Origin: an uncultured Selenomonadales bacterium
GTDB taxonomy: Bacteria; Bacillota; Negativicutes; Selenomonadales; Selenomonadaceae
Length of the DNA stretch: 22,203 nucleotides
Direction: 5' to 3'
Assembly: GCA_937877655.1 (NCBI GenBank)
Contig: CALFJC010000161.1
Location: 1-22,203, forward strand
Below, piece by piece: positions 8,380-15,110 of the stretch. The position numbers and the translations under genes were made by a program. Each line of letters starts with the position of its first letter. Positions within the stretch are counted from its first letter, which is position 1. The notes under the pieces were generated by a model that ran no database searches, was not told where the DNA came from, and was given only the letters and a program-made list of their open reading frames with translations.

Positions 8380-9195
8380 ATGAAAAAATTTTTAATAACA
8401 ATTATCTTTTCCCTTTTCCTTTTTCCCATTTCCCTTATCACAGGTTGCGGAAATGATAATACAGCCGATACGGGGACGCGAATCGGCGCAATTTCTCAAC
8501 TGAACACGACGCCCGAACAAGCCGCCAAAGTTGCCGGCGGCGAAATTAATTTCTTTGAAAATTTCAACTCAATGCAGATGGCTCTTGCCGCGAAGAATAT
8601 CGATGAGATTCAAACCTATGGCAGTGTGGCGAAGTACATGACTGCAAACAATTCCGATTTTGCGATAAAAGAAACTCAGACCGTCAAGCTTGTCGATGAT
8701 TTTTGTTGTGCTCTGCGCGAGGAAGACTCCGCCTTGAAAAATTCTTTCGACATGGCGATTGACTCGATGAAAGCCGACGGCACGCTTGATTCTTTAGTTG
8801 AAAAATATATAACGAACCTTGAAACGCCGTTGCCCGTCGATATTCGGAAGATTGACGGCGCGGAGACAATCAGAGTCGGAGTGACGGGCGATTTGCCGCC
8901 GCTTGATTTGGTGCTTGCCGACGGACAACCTGCGGGATTCAACACGGCGGTTCTCGCGGAAATTTCAAAGCGCATAGAAAAAAATATTGAGCTTGTGCAG
9001 ATTGACAGCGGAGCCCGTGCCGCCGCCTTGACTTCGGGACAAGTCGACGTAATTTTTTGGGTAGTAGTGCCCGCCGACGATTCGGAGCGTCCGAAAAATT
9101 TCGATACGCCCGAAGGAGTTTCCGTGACGACGCCTTATTATCAAGATATGGTTGTCAATGTTAATCTTGCGACTCTTGCAAGCGGCATGAATTAA
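8380..9195 (+). CDS. Substrate-binding-like lipoprotein (SBP family 3), apparently circularly permuted
   Basis: 271 residues; AAAGGA lies 8 nt before the ATG. Lipoprotein signal peptide with lipobox ITGC (Cys 23). Residues about 34-150 read like the second half of a family 3 solute-binding protein: IGAISQLNTT, an ALAAKNIDEIQTYGSVAKYM stretch, DFCCALREEDSALKNSF and the closing helix ADGTLDSLVEKYI. Residues about 162-262 read like the first half: TIRVGVTGDLPPLD, ADGQPAGFNTAVLAEISKRI, ALTSGQVDVIFWV and VTTPYYQDMVV. The normal order is the reverse. No transporter permease or ATPase gene is adjacent, so it may be a sensor or orphan binding protein rather than an uptake component. Last gene of the plus-strand unit, followed by a terminator. 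Confidence 0.8.
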   Translation: MKKFLITIIFSLFLFPISLITGCGNDNTADTGTRIGAISQLNTTPEQAAKVAGGEINFFENFNSMQMALAAKNIDEIQTYGSVAKYMTANNSDFAIKETQTVKLVDDFCCALREEDSALKNSFDMAIDSMKADGTLDSLVEKYITNLETPLPVDIRKIDGAETIRVGVTGDLPPLDLVLADGQPAGFNTAVLAEISKRIEKNIELVQIDSGARAAALTSGQVDVIFWVVVPADDSERPKNFDTPEGVSVTTPYYQDMVVNVNLATLASGMN

Positions 9196-9214
9196 ACAAA
9201 CAAAAAATTTGTCG

Positions 9215-9236
9215 GGAGTCTTCGGGCTCCTTTTTT
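9215..9236 (+). terminator. Intrinsic terminator after the binding-lipoprotein gene
   Basis: GGAGTC-TTCG-GGCTCC (one U-G pair, UUCG tetraloop) followed by TTTTTT, 19 bp after the stop codon. Confidence 0.9.
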
Positions 9237-9237
9237 A

Positions 9238-9266
9238 TTGCGCGGCGTTAATAAATGTTGTAGAAT
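9238..9266 (+). promoter_or_regulatory. Possible promoter for mutL and its repeated leader
   Basis: TTGCGC at 9238-9243, a 17-nt spacer and TAGAAT at 9261-9266, immediately after the upstream terminator. The -35 is weak. A transcript from here would carry the whole repeated leader, over 400 nt, before mutL. Confidence 0.4.
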
Positions 9267-9388
9267 TTTTTTCAAGAAAAATTTTTGGAGGGCAACGTGA
9301 CGTTGCATCCAGCTGACGCGCTCTGATTTTTCGATAGTTGCAACTCTGCGCCGCGTTTGAACGAAAAAATTTTTTGGAGGCTGATTAA

Positions 9389-9451
9389 TTGAGCAAGGTA
9401 AAACTCTTAGATACAATAAACGATAAACAAAATTGCGGCGGGGCAACGTGA
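9389..9451 (+). pseudogene. First decoy copy of the mutL start (frameshifted)
   Basis: TTG with GGAGG 8 nt upstream, then codons for MSKVKLLDT as in mutL. One extra base near 9416 shifts the frame and translation would stop at TGA 9449-9451 after 20 codons. The product has no domain; the copy is either dead sequence or an upstream ORF in the mutL leader. Confidence 0.7.
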
Positions 9452-9538
9452 CGAGGCATCCTGCGTTCGCGCTTAATTTTTCTGCAAGCGAAATTTCTCG
9501 CCTCGTTTGAACGAAAAAATTTTTTGGAGGCTGATTAA

Positions 9539-9688
9539 TTGAGCAAGGTAAAACTTCTCGACACAAAAACGATAAACAAAATTGCGGCGGGGCAACGTGA
9601 CGAGGCATCCAATGGGCGCACTCTGATTTTTCGACAAGCGAAATTTCTCGCCTCGTTTGAACGAAAAAATTTTTTGGAGGTTGATTAA
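9539..9688 (+). pseudogene. Second decoy copy of the mutL start (49-codon upstream ORF)
   Basis: TTG with the same GGAGG site; it encodes MSKVKLLDTKTINKIAAG, nearly the first 18 residues of MutL, and then 31 unrelated residues (QRDEASNGRTLIF and on). It stops at TAA 9686-9688, and the real mutL TTG is the very next codon. The mutL ribosome site therefore lies inside this ORF, so its translation could couple to or compete with mutL translation. It lacks the catalytic part and cannot be a working MutL. Confidence 0.75.
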
Positions 9689-11563
9689 TTGAGCAAGGTA
9701 AAACTTTTGGATACAAACACGATAAACAAAATTGCGGCAGGCGAAGTCGTCGAGCGTCCTGCTTCGGTCGTCAAGGAGCTTGTTGAAAATTCCATTGACG
9801 CCGAATCAAAACGAATCGAAATTGAAATTCAAAACGGCGGCAAAGCTTTAATCCGTGTGACGGACGACGGCGCGGGCATGACTCGCGAAGATGCCGTTCT
9901 TTCCGTCCGTCGCCACGCCACAAGCAAACTTTCAAGCGTCAATGATTTGATTAAAATTTCTACGTTGGGTTTTCGCGGCGAAGCTCTGCCGACCATTGCC
10001 GCCGTCTCGAAATTTATTTTGCAGACGCGCCGCCCTGAAGATGAACTCGGTACAAAACTTTCAATCGACGGCGGAAAACTTTCTGACGTTCACGAAGTCG
10101 GTTGCAAAGTCGGCACGACAATTTTGGTTGAAGATTTATTTTTCAACACGCCTGCGCGGCTGAAATTTTTAAAGGCGACGCCGACCGAAGCAAATAAAAT
10201 TAATGATTTCATTGTTAAGCTTGCGATAAGCCGCCCCGAAATTTCTTTCCGATTTATCAACGGCAACCGCACGGCTCTTGCGACGCCCGGCAACGGAAAT
10301 ATTCTCGACACACTCGGCGCGATTTACGGCACGGAATTAACCGACTCGCTCCTTACTTTGCAAGCCGACGCCGAAAATTTATCTCTGCGCGGTTTCGTCA
10401 CCAAGCCCAACATTTTAAAAAGTTATCGCAGTTGGCAGACTTTCATTGTCAACGGGCGCATTATCGAAAACAAAACCATTTCAAAGGCATTGGACGAAGC
10501 TTACAAGGCTCTTATCCCCAAAACGGGCTTTCCTTTCGCTTGCATAAAAATTGACGTGCCGCAAAACTCAATCGACGTGAATGTTCATCCGCAAAAGATT
10601 GAAATAAAATTCGAGGACGAAGGACGAATTTTCAAGGCGATTTATCATGCGGTTCGCGAGGCTGTCGAAGGCAAGCAGGAAGTCAATGATTTAACCGAAG
10701 TCGCCGCGCCAATTCAATTAGGAATTAGGAATGAGGAATTAGGAATTGAGGAAGAATTTTCTGCGCCGAAAAAATCTTCTCCCGAAAAAAATCCCAAACC
10801 CGCGCCAATGCAATTAGGAATTAGGAATTATGAATTAGGAATGGAGGAGGAATTTTCTGCGCCGAAAATTTCTCTGTCTGAAGAAATTTTTTTGCCGGAA
10901 AAAAATTCTTCTCTCGAAAAAACTTCCGCTCCCGCGCAGATTGAAAAAAAAATTCCCGCCGAAAAAATTTCTCCGCCAGAAAAAACTTTTGAACTTGAAC
11001 CAATCGGGCAAGTTGCACTTTGCTACATTGTGGCGCAGAGCGGCAACGATTTATACATTGTCGACCAACACGCCGCGCACGAAAGAATTTTGTTCGACAA
11101 ATTGAGCGGCTACGCAGAAAAAATCCCCGCGCAAGGTTTGCTGATTCATCGCGTTATGAAATTTGATTCGCGAGAAGCCGAACTTATCGAAAAAAATCTC
11201 GGCGTCTTCGCGGATTTGGGTTTCACAATGGAGCCGAGCGGCGAAAATGAATTTCGTCTTATCGAAGTTCCGTCCGACGCCGCCGAGTCCGACGCCGAAA
11301 ATCTTTTGCGAGAAATTATTGCGGAAATTTTCAAGGGCGTAAATGAGGCGGGCGACATTGCAAAAAAAATTCGTCAAGCGGTTTTGGCAACGACGGCTTG
11401 CAAGGCGGCGATAAAGGCGGGACAAGAACTCAACCTTCGGCAAATGGAAATTCTTTTGAAAGAACTTTCCGAAACTCCGCACCCGCACACCTGCCCGCAC
11501 GGACGCCCGACGATTATAAAATTTTCTTCCGCAGATCTCGCCAAAATGTTTAAACGCACATAA
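9689..11563 (+). CDS. mutL: DNA mismatch repair protein MutL (endonuclease type)
   Basis: 624 residues from a TTG 8 nt after GGAGG. N-terminal GHKL ATPase (about 1-330): ELVENSIDA (30-38), DDGAGM (59-64), HATSKL, GFRGEAL (94-100) and FFNTPARLKFL. C-terminal dimerisation/endonuclease domain (about 437-620): DQHAAHE (459-465), ACKAAIKAG, CPHGRPT (602-608) and the closing KMFKR that in Bacillus-type MutL belongs to the active site. In DQHA-x2-E-x4-E the last position is Asp 470 rather than Glu. MutL couples MutS mismatch recognition to strand incision; this type nicks DNA itself and goes with genomes lacking MutH. The linker (about 335-436) contains two copies of a repeat-derived module. mutS is usually next door in Firmicutes; here only tandem copies of the mutL 5' end lie upstream. 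Confidence 0.97.
   Translation: MSKVKLLDTNTINKIAAGEVVERPASVVKELVENSIDAESKRIEIEIQNGGKALIRVTDDGAGMTREDAVLSVRRHATSKLSSVNDLIKISTLGFRGEALPTIAAVSKFILQTRRPEDELGTKLSIDGGKLSDVHEVGCKVGTTILVEDLFFNTPARLKFLKATPTEANKINDFIVKLAISRPEISFRFINGNRTALATPGNGNILDTLGAIYGTELTDSLLTLQADAENLSLRGFVTKPNILKSYRSWQTFIVNGRIIENKTISKALDEAYKALIPKTGFPFACIKIDVPQNSIDVNVHPQKIEIKFEDEGRIFKAIYHAVREAVEGKQEVNDLTEVAAPIQLGIRNEELGIEEEFSAPKKSSPEKNPKPAPMQLGIRNYELGMEEEFSAPKISLSEEIFLPEKNSSLEKTSAPAQIEKKIPAEKISPPEKTFELEPIGQVALCYIVAQSGNDLYIVDQHAAHERILFDKLSGYAEKIPAQGLLIHRVMKFDSREAELIEKNLGVFADLGFTMEPSGENEFRLIEVPSDAAESDAENLLREIIAEIFKGVNEAGDIAKKIRQAVLATTACKAAIKAGQELNLRQMEILLKELSETPHPHTCPHGRPTIIKFSSADLAKMFKRT
10706..10868 (+). repeat. Two repeat-derived modules inside the mutL linker
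   Basis: Modules of about 66 bp start at 10706 and 10802, 96 bp (32 codons) apart. Each has a core of AATTAGGAATTAGGAAT heptamers, read in frame as QLGIRNEELGI and QLGIRNYELGM, and both continue as EEEFSAPK. The shared flank shows that the linker segment was duplicated after the heptamer array arrived, or with it. Confidence 0.9.
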
Positions 11564-11572
11564 AAATTTTTC

Positions 11573-11596
11573 AGCCGATAAACGTCGGCTTTTTTT
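11573..11596 (+). terminator. Intrinsic terminator of mutL
   Basis: AGCCGA-TAAACG-TCGGCT followed by a run of seven T, 9 bp after the stop codon. Confidence 0.9.
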
Positions 11597-11672
11597 AATT
11601 AGAAATTAGGAATGAGGAATTAATAATTGGTTTTGTCCATTCCTAATTCCTAATTCATAATTCCTAATTGCA
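11597..11672. repeat. Inverted heptanucleotide array downstream of mutL
   Basis: The left arm is ATTAGGAATGAGGAATTA-type heptamers and the right arm the complementary ATTCCTAATTCCTAATT type, around TTTTGTCC. The arms can pair over about 30 nt. This is the same family as the arrays at 10706-10868, 12738-12770 and 20171-20203. Confidence 0.85.
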
Positions 11673-11735
11673 TTTGAAAGGATTTTTGCCCGCCGCGTCA
11701 AAATATTTCTCCGGCATATGAAAGGAGTGTTTTAC

Positions 11736-12356
11736 ATGAAAGTTTTATTGATTAACGGCTCGCCGCGAGCAGAAGGCAATACGAGCGTCGCGCTCAACGA
11801 GATGATTAAAATTTTTGAGGCGGAAAATGTTGAGACCGAACTTGTTCACATCGGGAACAAAACAATTCGCGGTTGCGTCGCTTGTTTGAAATGTTTTGAG
11901 CTTGGTCATTGCGTTTTCAAGGACATTGTCAACGAGGTTGCGCCAAAATTTATGGAGGCGGACGGTTTTGTTGTCGGCACGCCCGTTTATTACGGCTCGC
12001 CAAATGCCACGACGCTTGCTTTTCTCGACAGACTTTTTTACAGCACTTTCACAAAGGATAAAACAATGAAAGTCGGCGCGGGCGTTGTCATTTGCAGACG
12101 CGGCGGAGCAAGTTCTTCGTTCGACGTGCTCAACAAATATTTCGCGATAACCGGCATGGCGATTGCGGGCAGCCAATATTGGAATATGGTTTACGGGCTT
12201 GAAAAGGGCGAGGCGACTCAAGACGCCGAAGGACTTCAAACAATGCGGACGCTGGCAAGGAATATGACTTTTCTCATGAAGAGTATCGCGCTCGGCAAAG
12301 AACAATTCGGCTTGCCGCAAAAAGAAGAAATTACTTTTACGCATTTTATCAGATGA
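11736..12356 (+). CDS. Iron-sulfur flavoprotein / NADPH-dependent FMN reductase family protein
   Basis: 206 residues from the ATG 8 nt after AAAGGAG; an ATG at 11718 lies before that site and is rejected. Flavodoxin-like fold: VLLINGSPRAEGNTS (3-17) is the FMN phosphate loop, and FVVGTPVYYGSPNA is the second flavin loop. Between them is a compact cysteine group, Cys 47, 50, 53 and 59 (C-x2-C-x2-C-x5-C), the arrangement known from iron-sulfur flavoproteins that hold a 4Fe-4S cluster next to FMN. Expected role: cytoplasmic one- or two-electron transfer; partner unknown. Its stop codon overlaps the start of the FliB-like gene (ATGA), so the two are translationally coupled and the methylase could be its partner. 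Confidence 0.85.
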   Translation: MKVLLINGSPRAEGNTSVALNEMIKIFEAENVETELVHIGNKTIRGCVACLKCFELGHCVFKDIVNEVAPKFMEADGFVVGTPVYYGSPNATTLAFLDRLFYSTFTKDKTMKVGAGVVICRRGGASSSFDVLNKYFAITGMAIAGSQYWNMVYGLEKGEATQDAEGLQTMRTLARNMTFLMKSIALGKEQFGLPQKEEITFTHFIR

Positions 12357-13360
12357 AAATTTTTCGACCGACTTACGTTAAAAATTTCAAGTGCGACGGA
12401 AAAATTTGCGGCTCGCGTTGTTGCAGGGATTGGAAAATTTTTTTGGACGAAGAAACTCGACAAAAATATTTGTCGCTCCCCGACCGAGAAGAATTTTTTC
12501 AACACGTTGACGACTCCGCGCAGGTTTTCAAATTGCAAGAATCGGGCGCGTGTCCTTTTCTGAACGAAAATTTTTTGTGCAAATTGCAACTCAAGCACGG
12601 CGAAGATTTTTTGCCCGCGATTTGTCAAAGTTTCCCGCGAGTGACTTACAAACTCGGCGAAGAAATTTTTTTGCAGGCAATGACGCTGACTTGTCCCGTC
12701 GCCGCAATTTCAATTCTCCTGCGCGAAGAACCGATTGCAATTAGGAATGAGGAATTAGGAATTAGGAATTATTTTTTCGACTTCACGAAAAGAATTTCGG
12801 ATGCGGAAAAATTTTTGGCTCGACAACAGGCGGCGATAAAAATTTTGCAACGGCGCGACTTGTCGATAAATGCGCGGCTTAAAAATCTCTGCGAATTCTT
12901 CGGAGAAAAAATTTCTGTCGACTTTGACGAAGAAAATCATGCGGCAACGTTGATTGAAATTTTCGGAGAAACTTACGGCGCAAATTTAGACGGCGACAAA
13001 AAAAATCGGCTCATCGAAACTTATCGCGCCAATCGGAAAAAAATTTTGGAGCAACTGCGCGGAAATTTTTCCGTCGTCCTTGAAAATTATCTTGTCAACG
13101 AATTTTTCATGCGCTGTTATCCCTGCGCGTTCACGGGCGGCGAGAAATTTAATTGCCGCGTGTTCGTCACGGTTTATCGGCTGATTGAGTTTGCGGCAGT
13201 TTTGGCGGCTCTTTCGCGGGCACGTTTGACTTTGGAAGATTTTTTGGAAATGATTTGCGCTTTGAATGACAAATTGGATCACGGGCGCGGCGGCATGGAA
13301 GCGATTAAAAATTTTGCCGCGCAGGAAGAAAAATTTTATTTGATGATTGAAGGAGGATAA
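12353..13360 (+). CDS. FliB-family (flagellin) lysine N-methylase
   Basis: 335 residues. The N-terminal cysteine cluster is typical of the FliB family: Cys 14, 19, 23, 24 in KCDGKICGSRCCRDW, then GACPFL (Cys 67), FLCKLQ (Cys 76), AICQSFPR (Cys 91) and TCPVA (Cys 114). In Salmonella FliB methylates lysines on surface-exposed flagellin regions and is reported to depend on a 4Fe-4S cluster; other targets are possible in this family. The start overlaps the flavoprotein stop by 4 bp, and there is no clear ribosome site of its own. Residues about 128-139 (IAIRNEELGIRN) come from an inserted heptamer array read in frame. It is somewhat shorter than Salmonella FliB (about 400 residues). No flagellin gene is in the window. 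It ends 3 bp before the Lrp gene. Confidence 0.85.
   Translation: MKIFRPTYVKNFKCDGKICGSRCCRDWKIFLDEETRQKYLSLPDREEFFQHVDDSAQVFKLQESGACPFLNENFLCKLQLKHGEDFLPAICQSFPRVTYKLGEEIFLQAMTLTCPVAAISILLREEPIAIRNEELGIRNYFFDFTKRISDAEKFLARQQAAIKILQRRDLSINARLKNLCEFFGEKISVDFDEENHAATLIEIFGETYGANLDGDKKNRLIETYRANRKKILEQLRGNFSVVLENYLVNEFFMRCYPCAFTGGEKFNCRVFVTVYRLIEFAAVLAALSRARLTLEDFLEMICALNDKLDHGRGGMEAIKNFAAQEEKFYLMIEGG
12738..12770 (+). repeat. Heptamer array inside the fliB-like gene
   Basis: CAATTAGGAATGAGGAATT followed by AGGAATTAGGAATT, in frame within the coding sequence. It is the same family and translation phase (IRNEELGIRN) as in mutL. Confidence 0.9.
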
Positions 13361-13363
13361 TTT

Positions 13364-13843
13364 ATGAAAGAAATTTTGGAGTTGCTGGAGCACAACGCAA
13401 GACTTTCGACGGGCGAGCTGGCGTCCATGTTGCAAAAATCGGAGTACGAAATTGAAAAGGAAATCGCCGTTCTTGAAAAGGAAAAAATTATTTTGTCTTA
13501 CGGCGCACTGATTAACTGGGAAAAATTCGGCGATGACGTTGTCACGGCGATAATCGAAATTAATTTGACGCCTCAACGCGAAGTCGGTTTTGATGCCATT
13601 GCGGAAAGAATTTATCGCTTTGACGAAGTGCGGACGGTTTATCTGATGAGCGGCAATTTTGATTTGCTCGTGATAATCGAAGGAAAATCTTTAAAGGACG
13701 TTGCAAATTTCGTTGCGACGCGGCTTGCGCCGATTGAAGGCGTGACACAGACGCGAAGTCATTTCATGTTGAAGGCGTACAAAAAAGACGGCGTGATAAT
13801 AGAAGACGACGACCGCGACCGCAGGTTGGTGGTTGCGCCATGA
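13364..13843 (+). CDS. Lrp/AsnC-family transcription regulator
   Basis: 159 residues; AGGAGG lies 7 nt before the ATG. N-terminal winged helix-turn-helix (about 3-50: LLEHNARLSTGELASMLQKSEYEIEKEI, then LEKEKIILSYGALIN) and C-terminal RAM/AsnC ligand domain (about 65-145: VTAIIEINLTP, VRTVYLMSGNFDLLVIIEG, VTQTRSHFMLKAYK). Members bind amino acids and form dimers to octamers that bind DNA. It overlaps the following aminotransferase gene by 4 bp (ATGA), the same pairing as AlaR-AlaT (YugG-YugH) in Bacillus subtilis, where the regulator activates the alanine aminotransferase operon. Control of the downstream gene by this protein is therefore likely but inferred. Confidence 0.92.
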   Translation: MKEILELLEHNARLSTGELASMLQKSEYEIEKEIAVLEKEKIILSYGALINWEKFGDDVVTAIIEINLTPQREVGFDAIAERIYRFDEVRTVYLMSGNFDLLVIIEGKSLKDVANFVATRLAPIEGVTQTRSHFMLKAYKKDGVIIEDDDRDRRLVVAP

Positions 13844-15009
13844 CTTGGCAAGATAAATTGTCGAACTCGGTTAAGTCGGTTGCGCCGAGCGGCATCAGAA
13901 AATTTTTCGACATAGCCGCGAAAATGCAGGACGTAATTTCATTGGGCGTAGGAGAGCCGGACTTTGTGACGCCGTGGCCGATTCGCGAAAGTTGCGTTTA
14001 CGGTTTGGAGCGCGGCTATACGAGTTACACTGCCAATCGCGGCATGTTGAAACTTCGCGAGGAAATTTCCCGTCACTACAAAGAAAAATTCAATGTGGCT
14101 TACGACGTTGACACGGAAATTTTGGTGACTGTCGGAGTCAGCGAGGCGTTGGATTTGGCGTTGCGTGCGATTTTAAATCCCGGCGATGAAGTTTTAATTC
14201 CCGAACCTTGCTACGTCTCTTATCAAGCTTGTACTTTTATGGCGAACGGAATTCCTGTCAGCGTGCCCGCGAAAATCGAAAACGAATTCCGAATCACGCC
14301 CGAAGAGTTGGAACCTTTCCTTACAAAAAAAACCAAAGCAATTCTTATCGGCTATCCGAACAATCCGACGGGCGCGATTATGGAGCGCGAAGATTTATTA
14401 AAAATCGCGGACTTCGCCGAAGCGCACGATTTGATTGTTATCAGCGATGAAATTTACGGCGACCTGACTTACGGCGGAGTTCATGAATGTTTTTCTGCGC
14501 TTCCGAAAATGCGCGACAGAACGATTTTGCTTAACGGTTTCAGCAAAGCTTATGCGATGACGGGATGGCGAATCGGTTACGCGCTGAGCAATGAAGATTT
14601 TATCGGGGCGATGACGAAAATTCATCAATACACAATTCTTTGTGCGCCGATAACCGCGCAGATGGCGGCTGTCGAGGCTCTCAAGCGCGGAGAAAAGTAC
14701 ATGAAAAAAATGGTTGCCGACTACGACAGGCGACGCCATTTAATTTTTGACGGCTTTAATACTTTGGGCTTGGAAAGTTTCGAGCCGCGAGGAGCTTTTT
14801 ACATTTTCCCGAACATAACGGCGAGCGGTTTCACTTCGACGGAATTTGCCGAGAAATTGATTCAAGCGGAGCATGTTGCGCTTGTTCCCGGCACGGCGTT
14901 TGGAAAATGCGGCGCGGGACACGTCCGCTGTTCCTACGCCACGAGCATTGATAAAATTTCCGAAGCGTTGAATCGCATTGAACATTTTTTGAAAACGCAC
15001 AAACAATGA
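13840..15009 (+). CDS. PLP-dependent class I/II aminotransferase (AlaT/PatA-like)
   Basis: 389 residues. Fold type I aminotransferase: substrate loop SLGVGEPDF (34-42), YPNNPTG, DEIY, the PLP lysine in NGFSKAYAMTGWRIGY, and the carboxylate-binding Arg in HVRCSYATS near the C-terminus. It is of the aspartate aminotransferase Ib/alanine-aromatic group; substrate cannot be told with certainty, but pairing with an Lrp-type gene points to alanine transamination, as in Bacillus AlaT. Full length, cytoplasmic, start overlapping the regulator stop codon, followed by a strong terminator. Confidence 0.93.
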   Translation: MTWQDKLSNSVKSVAPSGIRKFFDIAAKMQDVISLGVGEPDFVTPWPIRESCVYGLERGYTSYTANRGMLKLREEISRHYKEKFNVAYDVDTEILVTVGVSEALDLALRAILNPGDEVLIPEPCYVSYQACTFMANGIPVSVPAKIENEFRITPEELEPFLTKKTKAILIGYPNNPTGAIMEREDLLKIADFAEAHDLIVISDEIYGDLTYGGVHECFSALPKMRDRTILLNGFSKAYAMTGWRIGYALSNEDFIGAMTKIHQYTILCAPITAQMAAVEALKRGEKYMKKMVADYDRRRHLIFDGFNTLGLESFEPRGAFYIFPNITASGFTSTEFAEKLIQAEHVALVPGTAFGKCGAGHVRCSYATSIDKISEALNRIEHFLKTHKQ

Positions 15010-15021
15010 ACGGAACAAAAA

Positions 15022-15051
15022 AATCCTTCGGCAAAAGCTGAGGGATTTTTT
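15022..15051. terminator. Bidirectional-looking terminator after the aminotransferase
   Basis: AATCCTTCGGC-AAAA-GCTGAGGGATT pairs over 11 bp with G-U pairs, with an A-run before and a T-run after. Confidence 0.9.
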
Positions 15052-15053
15052 GT

Positions 15054-15082
15054 TTGCAAAAATTCTGCGCGGTTGTTATCAT
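15054..15082 (+). promoter_or_regulatory. Promoter of the GT41 gene
   Basis: TTGCAA (15054-15059), 17-nt spacer, TATCAT (15077-15082) with an upstream TGT giving an extended -10. It nearly matches the smpB promoter at 16697-16725. Confidence 0.65.
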
Positions 15083-15110
15083 TACGAAAAAAATTTATAC
15101 GGAGAAAATC

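Larger units (their letters stand above)
9282..9740 (+). repeat. 150-bp tandem triplication of the mutL 5' end plus a partial fourth unit
   Basis: TTG starts with the same GGAGG site lie at 9389, 9539 and 9689, exactly 150 bp apart. Each unit holds GAACGAAAAAATTTTTTGGAGG-type sequence, the TTG start, codons for MSKVKLLDT and onward to about codon 18, then (in the two upstream copies) a GGCAACGTGACGAGGCATCC segment and a variable stretch ending CTCGCCTCG. A truncated leading unit begins near 9282 and has the segment at 9291 without any mutL codons. Only the third copy reads on into mutL. Confidence 0.95.

Noticed and set aside
9192..9716. Minus-strand ORF of 174 codons with an internally repeated product
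   Set aside because: It is antisense to the tandem mutL leader; the protein repeat only reflects the DNA repeat, and there is no ribosome site or family match.
9282..9740. CRISPR-like array (repeats with variable stretches)
   Set aside because: The period is 150 bp and the repeated part is the mutL ribosome site and first codons; repeat and spacer sizes do not fit CRISPR and no cas gene is present.
15054..15110. 19-codon extension at the 5' end of the GT41 gene
   Set aside because: This stretch contains the promoter; the ATG at 15111 has GGAG at good distance.
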